Below the pieces are notes generated by a model. That model had not been told where the DNA came from and did not search any database. It saw only the letters and a list, made by a program, of their open reading frames with translations. 64,000 nt of DNA, from NCBI GenBank assembly GCA_027422505.1, contig JAPQWV010000303.1:620001-684000 (forward strand), read 5' to 3'. Positions 57,359-64,000 of this stretch are shown here, piece after piece. The stretch's first letter is position 1. Every line of letters starts with the position of its first letter. Source of the DNA: Craterostigma plantagineum (taxonomy: Eukaryota > Streptophyta > Magnoliopsida > Lamiales > Linderniaceae). The position numbers and the translations under genes are program-made.

Positions 57359-59021
57359 TCAACAATCTGATGACTCTTCGTCGCCCTCGGAACAATCCTC
57401 GAGTTCGGAAATCTCATGATCGAAAAATTCAGTCTCTAAATTAGGCTCGAAACTTGCAAGCGTTCGATCGTTCTCAGGTTTTACCTTTCTTGCCCCAATT
57501 TTGCGGTTGAGGATTGATTTTGGATCCCTATCATTTGGGTCTCCGTAAAGCGCAACGTGACGGTAGTATAGCTCTAGTTCTTTCTCAGCAATAGCAATGA
57601 AGCGCCGCACAGATTCGAGCGATTGCTCGTATTTCGATTTTTCCAACGCCTGCGAAGAGATATGGTAAGGAAAGAGTTTTCCACATAATGGATGGTACTG
57701 AAGCAATAACAGCAGTACAGAGAGAGAAGCTTACTCTCTTCTTGGACAATGTATCGACGGGAGACATAACCTTTGGCTGCACATAGTTCTTTCCTCGGTA
57801 AAAAACTATCGTGTCATCTCCAATTATCTGAATTGGGATTCCGCCGCTAAGTCTGGCAATTTCGTCAGCAAATTCTTGAACTTGGCCAGGTTTGCAAGGC
57901 TTGCATATGACCTTCACGGTTTCGTGTTTCTTCCAATGCAAATGCATGTTAAGGATAACTCCTCCGAATATTCCCCTTCGACCAATAGGAACGTAGTTGG
58001 ATCTTTTCTGGGCCATCTTCTTCATGTAGAATCGCTCCTCGCCTGTCAACTTATGGGGTTCGACTATGGGTCCCTGAGATTTGGGAACTTCATATTTCTT
58101 GAGCCTTTCGATCAATAACCCTTCCTTGATTCTTGCCTGAAAATGATGATGATGAGTTAAAAAAACACACACGCACACACACGCAAAAATGAATACATAC
58201 TCTTTCAAGCTTGTACTTAATCCTCTCCTCTGCAGTTGAGAACCTTTGCCTCTTTGTCGTGCCACCGCTAAGCCTTCTGGGGTCTCTCTTATTGGCAGCT
58301 TTCCTCTTCTGCTTTTCTCTCTTCCTCTGAAGCTTAAATCTTTTCTTCGTTGTCCACTTCTCTTTTTTCGGGGGATCGATTTCGTGAGTTTCAAACTTGG
58401 GCTGACCCTCGGGTGAGATCACAAGGCTCAAAGTCCCATGACTAATGCTGCTAAAGTTTATACCTTCTATCCAAAGCCAAGCCTTTCCTGGATTTCCAAG
58501 ACACAATTGTGACCATATTGAGAAAGATGATTTTCTCTGAGCTGAAACGGGTGTTGGGATCCTCGAAATCAGCCTGATGAATCAATTAGAAAGATCAAAG
58601 TTCAAATACACGAAAATAAACAACGTTCTTCATTATAGTTTGTTAGAACTAGAAGAAAACTAAAATTTGGGCAAAGAACAGAGCTTTCTTCATCAATCTC
58701 CCACAATTCTTCCCAAAATAATCAATCCAACGAACACGCGAACAACGAAAAAGAGTCAACCCAGCTAACCAACAACATCGATAAGCCTTCGCTGATAAAT
58801 GGCACAACGTTCATAAACCCTAATAACAACATCGATTTTCATACACATTGAATCGGGTACTACACCTATTTGGCCACTAACACAAATATGCATTAAAAAG
58901 ATTATATTGTTAGTGGTGAGCGAAAGTACGGCAAAGACAGGCCTTTTATTATGTACCTCGATGAGAGTTGCGAGCTGAGGACTGAAGAGTTGCGTAATCT
59001 GCAGATGTTGCGGAGAAACAT
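57359..59021 (-). CDS. Single CRM-domain RNA-binding protein, organellar
   Basis: CRM (CRS1/YhbY) domains bind RNA and act in organelle intron splicing or ribosome assembly. Four exons on the minus strand: 59021-58957, 58573-58201, 58136-57735 and 57649-57359, phases closing, give 376 residues. The first exon encodes MFLRNICRLRNSSVLSSQLS, a presequence-like N terminus. A very basic helical stretch (KLQRKREKQKRKAANKRDPR) precedes the CRM domain, visible as LTGEERFYMKKMAQKRSNYV, PIGRRGIFGGVILNMHLHWK, KHETVKVICKP, and IIGDDTIVFYRGKNYVQP with the GxxG-type loop GRRGIFGG. The C terminus is acidic (ELEDCSEGDEESSDC). The match is to the Arabidopsis At3g25440-type single-CRM proteins. Mitochondria or plastids: cannot decide. 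Divergent from the next gene with 245 bp between start codons. Confidence 0.9.
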
Positions 59022-59266
59022 CTATGTTTTCATGTCCGTGATAGTATAATAACTAATTTTGTAGAATTTGTATGACCTATATAATATAATAATGCAAAAT
59101 TTTGGGGAAAAAAAGTATATTTTAGTGATTGCGGGAGTTATTTGTCATTTCCCAGATTGTGAGCTTTGCCTTAAACGTGGTGTCGACTCGACAGTTCATC
59201 TTCATCGTCTTCGTCTATCGGATCTAATCCTATCATTCACGGTCTCACAATCCATTTATCCGCCTC
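59022..59266. promoter_or_regulatory. Candidate bidirectional promoter
   Basis: Only 245 bp separate the start codons of the divergent CRM and membrane-protein genes, so core promoters and 5' UTRs must share this space. No clear TATA box on either side, as common for housekeeping genes. Confidence 0.5.
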
Positions 59267-61425
59267 ATGGATCGTCTAAGAGCCTTCTTGATCTTGGCGT
59301 GCTTTCTCTCTCTAAATCACAGGGTAATCGTTCTTGTTTTTGCATGTTGGATCGTCGATTTTGGCGTCGGCTCGGTAATATTCGTATCTTTGAGCTATTT
59401 GATGCACATGATGATTACAGTTTCAATTCCTTTTTCAGGTGATTTGTGGGGATTCGTCTGTTTTGTTCCTCGATAGTCCTACTCGGCATTATCTTCGCCA
59501 TTCGAATTCAGAGGTAGGTCCTGAAATTGAATTGTCTTGGCGATATTAGAAGCTTTTGGCTGCTTAGCTTGTCCAAGATTCGTTCTTTATGTTTTCCTGT
59601 ATGAGATCGATATCGGCCGTTGTGGGTTACTGTTGTAGGTTTTCGTTGTCACGATTGACATAAGTTCCCACTGTTGATGATTATGCTTGTTACTTGTGCA
59701 GACTGCTTCACTTTCAGTGTTAGAAATTGGTGCTGCAATCTCTGTGTTGCTTGGATTTGCACCCCCTTCTACGCTCACTGCTGCTGGCTCATTCAAGGTA
59801 CATCAATATATGAGAACGTAAGATTTCTTGTATTTTTGCTATTATTAACAAGTATAATGATGTAACATTTTGCAGCTAAATGAGGTTCTCACGCCTAACC
59901 CATTTGATAAACCTCGTTCCGTATTGATGCTTCAAGTTACAGGAATTGAAGGTGTGTTAATTAACTTCAGTATATTGAATGTGATTGTTGGTTTTCTGTT
60001 GTGAAGTCAGTAGTGACTTGATGGTGCTGTATCTGCAGACTCCCAATTCACCGCTGACTCGAGCACGCTTCCATTTAATGGTGCTTTGGGGATTAAGGTT
60101 GAAGGTGATCAGAGAGTGCATATACAATTGCCGGGAGAAGATGAAGTTTCGTTGTTCTCATTGGATAAAAGCTCAAGTGATCTTTCAGATAAACAACTAA
60201 GTGAATTTGTTAGTCTCTTTGTCTCTCTCTCGCTCCTTTGCCTATATATGTTCATGCATATGAGGGACTTCTCTGTAAGCTCGATATAATCTTGGACATA
60301 TGTATTTAGGCAACTTGGTTGGGAGGATCATATGTAGAAGATGCTTCTGGCCCGTTAAACGGAGAATTGGCCATCCCTATGGCAAACGGTGCAATTATGA
60401 GACTTCATATGTCAGAGGTTTATTGAATTTCATGATTCTCTGTCTTGCCATTGATTGTTTTGTTCGATAAAGCTTTTCACCCTTTCTATCTCACACACTG
60501 ACAGAGAGCTGATATGGAGTTCACGACGAGTCTTCTAACGCTCATCGATAACATTAGAAGTGCTATGGAGTTGCACCAAGTGCTGACAAAGAGCGAGCAG
60601 AGTCCTGCAGAGCTAATCACCGGCAGATTTGATGGAATTAAGGTTGTTAATCACTCGCTAAAATTTGTTTTAACTCTGTATGGTCCTTGAATGGAGAATG
60701 GAGCATATTCATCTTAATATTCTCTGTCCTACTCCTATAATGGATGAACATCAACCTCTCTACCTTTAAGTAATTCATCTATACAGCATTGACAACCTGA
60801 TATTCCAGGTTTTGCGAGACCATTATGGGACTGAAGGTATTGCTCGGAGTGGACTAGAATTGCTTTTCAATTCTGTTTCGAAGATATTCGACAGCTTGCA
60901 GGAGGCATACAGAGGTACTTTTAGCTATTATCTACAAAAAACAGTTCAGTCTTACATATGCTTCTGTTTTGCGAAATAGACATATTTTCTTGATTAGGGC
61001 GATTACAATAGTGTATTTTCGGTCACTATCATCTAAAAATGCAGGACAAATTATCGGAGTCATTGCCAGCGGTTTACCCATTGGGCTCGAGTCAGAAAAT
61101 ACGCTGCGCTTCACGGTGAATCCATCTCCATCTGTAAGACGGTTACAAGACAAAGAAGCAGAAGTCTCCCCCGAAGCAGCAATCGTAATCGCCGAGGTGA
61201 TATTCGTCAGGACAGCCTTGGCGTGGATCACTGGGATCATCCTCCTAATCGCAACTATTTTGGGGGTAATTCTTTATTTCTTAGACTAATTAAAACTTTT
61301 TCGGGCCTGTCCTGAGAACATAATGTCTGTAATAACATGTTCTTGTTTGGTTGCAGGTTATCTTTCTCTTCAACATGCCTCTCACCAAGGACACGCTTTT
61401 GTATTCTAATGTCAAGCTTGATTAA
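59267..61425 (+). CDS. Type I membrane protein of unknown function (DUF7794-like)
   Basis: Ten exons: 59267-59323, 59439-59513, 59702-59797, 59876-59951, 60039-60208, 60310-60417, 60505-60642, 60809-60914, 61045-61265 and 61357-61425, all GT-AG and in phase, give 371 residues. Signal peptide MDRLRAFLILACFLSLN, a luminal domain of about 300 residues (NEVLTPNPFDKPRSVLMLQV, LPFNGALGIKVEG, GELAIPMANGAIMRLHMS), then one C-terminal membrane span (AEVIFVRTALAWITGIILLI) and a short cytosolic tail, NMPLTKDTLLYSNVKLD. It is the single-copy conserved plant protein of the At3g13410/At1g55546 type (from memory); no function is established to my knowledge. The overall build (signal peptide, luminal domain, C-terminal span, tail ending with Tyr then KxxD) recalls V-ATPase accessory protein ATP6AP2, but that is my inference only. 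Confidence 0.88.
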
Positions 61426-62192
61426 ATCCGCAGTATCAGCTGAATCTTCAATAAAATGCCACCCGAGACTACGCTGCAATTCGGACGATCTGATGCTGTT
61501 TTTTGCAGGAAAAATCGGCGATTCTATAGTCATTTTATATGGTGTCTTAGTGGCTATTGCTTAAACTATGTAAAGAGTGTGTAATATCATTACCATCAAA
61601 CGACGAAGGAGCGTTTAAGGACACTGTCTGCTGTCTATGGATGATCAAGAAAAGAATCCCATGCATATTATTTATGTCATGATTTTAGCTTGTTTTTTTC
61701 TTTTTCTTTTTTTTTTTCTTCAAATCGTGTTTTTCCGTTGAGTCCCATTACCTTTTGTATGTCAAGTCTTTCACGAAATTTATCTTTCCTGCTTTTCTAT
61801 ATAATTTTAGGCTTAAACAGATAGAGGGATTTCACGAGATAGTAGTACATTATATGACGAGAGCGATTGGGTTATTATGGGTTATATAAAGACCATCTTA
61901 TTCTCAAATGAAATAATGATAGGACTATATAGATACTATACTGTATATATCGAAAACCACAAGGTTGTTTTGTAATGTAACTGGTTAGAAGTGAGTATAA
62001 AAATTACTGTTATCCGTGATCTCACATTGTGAAAAATCAAATTATTCAAGTCAAGGATTGCTTGCTGACTTGTTTAGTAATACTTTATCCTTCCATAAAT
62101 CTGAAAATCACATTACAGTTAGACTAAAGCCATTGGATTTTAAACATTTCAAACTGGAAAATCAAACACATCACATGTAACAAAACGCCATC
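61426..62192. other. Intergenic DNA before the S-protein homolog pair
   Basis: Includes the probable 3' UTR of the membrane-protein gene, a T-rich run near 61690-61720 and AT-rich DNA. No gene seen. Confidence 0.45.
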
Positions 62193-62200
62193 TATAAATA
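62193..62200 (+). promoter_or_regulatory. TATA box of the first S-protein homolog gene
   Basis: TATAAATA 42 bp upstream of the ATG, implying a very short 5' UTR. Confidence 0.55.
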
Positions 62201-62234
62201 TCTGAAAGAGCCTGGTCGTAAACCCTTAAAAACC

Positions 62235-62684
62235 ATGACGATGCAAACGACCAATAAGATCATCCATGTCGTTCTATTCCTCATTACCCTAACAACCTTG
62301 GACGACAACAACCTCTTCCTTAAAACGCATGCCAAGACATGCATCGCCAGCGAAGAGTACACCGTCCACGTCGTCCACGCAATCAGCCCATCGAAGCTTC
62401 CAATGTTCGTCCACTGCCAGTCGAAGGACGACGACCTTGGGATACACACGCTCTATTACAAGGGCGACTATAACTGGACTTTCTGCAGCCAAGTGTTCGG
62501 CCGTACTCTGTACTTCTGCAACCTTAAATGGGACAAGAAGAGCATAACCTTCGACGCCTTCAACTCTTCCAGCGAAACCCTCTGCGGCGACTCTGGCGAG
62601 TGCTATTGGGCTTCTCGCACCGATGGGATCTATTTCTCGGGCAATTATCCGAGGCAAGACTTGACGAAATCTTACAGTTGGTAG
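62235..62684 (+). CDS. S-protein homolog (plant self-incompatibility protein S1 family)
   Basis: Intronless, 149 residues, a small secreted cysteine-rich protein. N-terminal hydrophobic segment (IIHVVLFLITLTTL) acts as signal peptide, though an extra DDNNLFLKTHA lies before the mature start. The S1 fold signatures are YTVHVVHAISPSKLPMFVHC, SKDDDLGIHTLYYKGDYNWT, FCNLKWDKKSITFDAFN and CYWASRTDGIYFSGNYPR, with cysteines at the conserved places. The Papaver founder PrsS is the pistil self-incompatibility determinant, but most SPH genes in other plants have no known function. Forms a tandem pair with the gene at 63075, same strand, 390 bp apart. Confidence 0.93.
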   Translation: MTMQTTNKIIHVVLFLITLTTLDDNNLFLKTHAKTCIASEEYTVHVVHAISPSKLPMFVHCQSKDDDLGIHTLYYKGDYNWTFCSQVFGRTLYFCNLKWDKKSITFDAFNSSSETLCGDSGECYWASRTDGIYFSGNYPRQDLTKSYSW

Positions 62685-63074
62685 TTAGCAGTCGGGGAAA
62701 AAAGTATGTTTTTAAAATAAAGATCTGTCTTTTCATGGTGTGTGCGAAGTTGTATGATCAGCTAGTAATATTCCATGTGAAGGGTCAACGCATTTATCAT
62801 GAAACGAATTCTTAACTCAAGGGTCAACGCTATATTAGAACGTTGTGGAATTGCCCGCAAAAAAAAAAACGTAGGTACCACCGACGAAGCTGGGGAAATT
62901 TGAGCCGTTGTTCTTATCCATATCATTGTGCAGTGTCACAATCCTTTCATCGAATCAGATTTTGACATCTAAGACCACGAAAATCCTTATAGCACGCGCA
63001 TTCATCGTGACATATATACACGTATATACATCATATATATGTTTTTATTTTTTTTGAAGGAGAAATATATCATC
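62685..63074. other. Spacer between the two S-protein homologs
   Basis: 390 bp, AT-rich, with TATATA-rich sequence at 63012-63042 that may be the second gene's promoter. A duplicated AAGGGTCAACGC (about 62780 and 62819) is the only local repeat. Confidence 0.45.
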
Positions 63075-63488
63075 ATGATGAGGCGAATAATCATTGTATG
63101 CTTCGTAATACTCGCAATATTTTGCAACTTAAATCTTGAAACAAAGGCAGGCGAATGCTACCAAGTTCGAATGGTGAACCGCATTAATCGTAGGGCTTCA
63201 TTGTTCCTTCGCTGCCGATCTAAGAAGGAAGATCTCGGAGGTCATCTCCTTGCATATAAAGGAGAGTTTCATTGGAATTTATGCGAGCCTTACGACGGTG
63301 GTCAAACGTCGTTGTATTCTTGCCACCTTAAGTGGGGAAAGAAGGAGATATCTTTCGATGCATTCAACTCTACTACGAGGGCTTTCTGCCATTATTCAGC
63401 CTTGTGCTATTGGGAGGCTGAGGAGGATGGAATCTACTTTTCTGCACTTTATCCAAGATTAAAGCCCACTAAATCTTATACTTGGTAG
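63075..63488 (+). CDS. S-protein homolog, second tandem copy
   Basis: Intronless, 137 residues from 63075. I prefer this ATG because it gives MMRRIIIVCFVILAIFC, a compact signal peptide; an upstream in-frame ATG at 63039 adds twelve residues in AT-rich leader. The mature part has YQVRMVNRINRRASLFLRC, EDLGGHLLAYKGEFHWNLC, SCHLKWGKKEISFDAFN, CYWEAEEDGIYFSALYPR and ends PTKSYTW, like TKSYSW in its neighbour. The two are clearly paralogous yet much diverged between the motifs, so the duplication is not recent. Function unknown. Confidence 0.93.
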   Translation: MMRRIIIVCFVILAIFCNLNLETKAGECYQVRMVNRINRRASLFLRCRSKKEDLGGHLLAYKGEFHWNLCEPYDGGQTSLYSCHLKWGKKEISFDAFNSTTRAFCHYSALCYWEAEEDGIYFSALYPRLKPTKSYTW

Positions 63489-63835
63489 TTAGTATTAGCT
63501 GTTTGTTGGAATTGTAAGTAGTTCAGATTAATCTCTGGAACAATATTGTTGATTTTTTATCTTGAAAACGTCATTATTGGATATGGTGAATGATCATCGT
63601 TTGGGATCAAGATTGCTTGAAAACATTAATGTGGTAAAAAGGCCCGGCTATAATATTTTCCAACACATTTTTTAAGCACAAGACATGATACCAAACCAAT
63701 ACACTACAAATAAAATAAATTCGAGACTCTTAAGCTACAAATATGTCAATGTGCATTCTCTAATAATCTAAGTTCAAACTTCAAAGGAAAAAAAGAAAAA
63801 AGAAAAAAAAGAGAGGCATACCTAATAGAATTTCA
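63489..63835. other. 3' flank of the second S-protein homolog
   Basis: AT-rich, with a purine run (AAAAAAGAAAAAAGAAAAAA type) near 63787-63815. No gene recognised. Confidence 0.4.
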
Positions 63836-64000
63836 TCATTGAATGACACATCTGCAAGAGCTTCCTATTCCACCTATCTCCCCTTCTTCGCTACAGAATC
63901 ATATATTCGACAGTAAACAACAAACATACATATATATATTGGTAACAAAAGCTATAATATTTTTGTTTTCTGTTTATTACCTTGGTTCAAATTCTTGGAC
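63836..64000 (-). CDS. Possible last two exons of a minus-strand gene running off the right edge
   Basis: On the minus strand, 64000-63981 could be the end of an exon (CAAG then GTAATA), followed by a 90-bp intron 63980-63891 that is AT-rich and ends TCTGTAG, then a short terminal exon. In one phase this ends at a stop at 63838-63836 with the C-terminal residues GSSCRCVIQ, where CVIQ would fit a CaaX prenylation box; in the other phase it stops after a few residues. Too little sequence for a family. Low confidence. Confidence 0.25.

Overview
This is a window of plant nuclear DNA from a eudicot. The genes carry short GT-AG introns, intergenic DNA is AT-rich, and the mobile elements are typical of plants: two Copia-type LTR retrotransposons, a LINE fragment and hAT- and Harbinger-type MITEs. 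The protein families (BBX, SHI/STY, WAT1, CLE, ACD6-like, S-protein homologs) are those of flowering plants. I cannot name the species; an asterid is only a guess. No prokaryotic features, CRISPR arrays, rRNA or convincing tRNA genes were seen.

Layout. 677-1836 (-) BBX21-like double B-box factor. 1837-9883 is gene-free: a Harbinger-like MITE (2409-3070), a fold-back-like repeat with an internal minisatellite (about 3690-4610), and a 2.2 kb field of degenerate tandem repeats ending in TTCGAA-rich DNA. 9884-14358 (+) alpha-COP of the COPI coat, convergent with a P-class PPR gene (14605-16323, -). 20082-21730 (+) SHI/STY factor with a frameshift in exon 1. 23980-29612 (-) Copia element with 245-bp LTRs, 5-bp target duplication and a hAT-type MITE nested in the end of pol. 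34482-36116 (+) WAT1. 37346-37822 a second GC-rich hAT-type MITE. 38910-39379 (+) thioredoxin h. 39666-47465 a gag-only LTR element in an LTR-internal-LTR-internal-partial LTR array inside one target duplication. 47575-48340 (-) a 5'-truncated LINE. 48740-51725 (+) ACD6/ITN1-like ankyrin membrane protein. 51945-53435 (-) PHL2/PHL3-like MYB-CC factor. 55034-55665 (+) secreted glycine-rich protein with a one-base frameshift. 56318-56635 (-) a TDIF-type CLE precursor. 57359-59021 (-) a CRM-domain RNA-binding protein, divergent from 59267-61425 (+), a type I membrane protein of unknown function. 62235-62684 and 63075-63488 (+) two tandem S-protein homologs. The right edge may hold the last exons of a minus-strand gene.

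The host genes form no operon-like or pathway cluster. WAT1 and the TDIF precursor both act in vascular tissue, but lie 20 kb apart with unrelated genes between them, so I read this as coincidence. Exon models were built by hand from splice sites and conserved family residues; phases close exactly for BBX21, COPA, WAT1, Trx h, the ankyrin gene, PHL, CRM and the membrane protein.

The points most worth checking are a natural TDIF variant (HEVPSGPNPESN, Glu at position 10), the three-LTR array, the Copia element with non-TG/CA ends, the two GC-rich hAT MITEs, the unexplained repeats upstream of alpha-COP, and a recurring pattern of single-base indels in low-complexity runs that may be consensus errors rather than biology. 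I did not find a clearly new multi-gene system.
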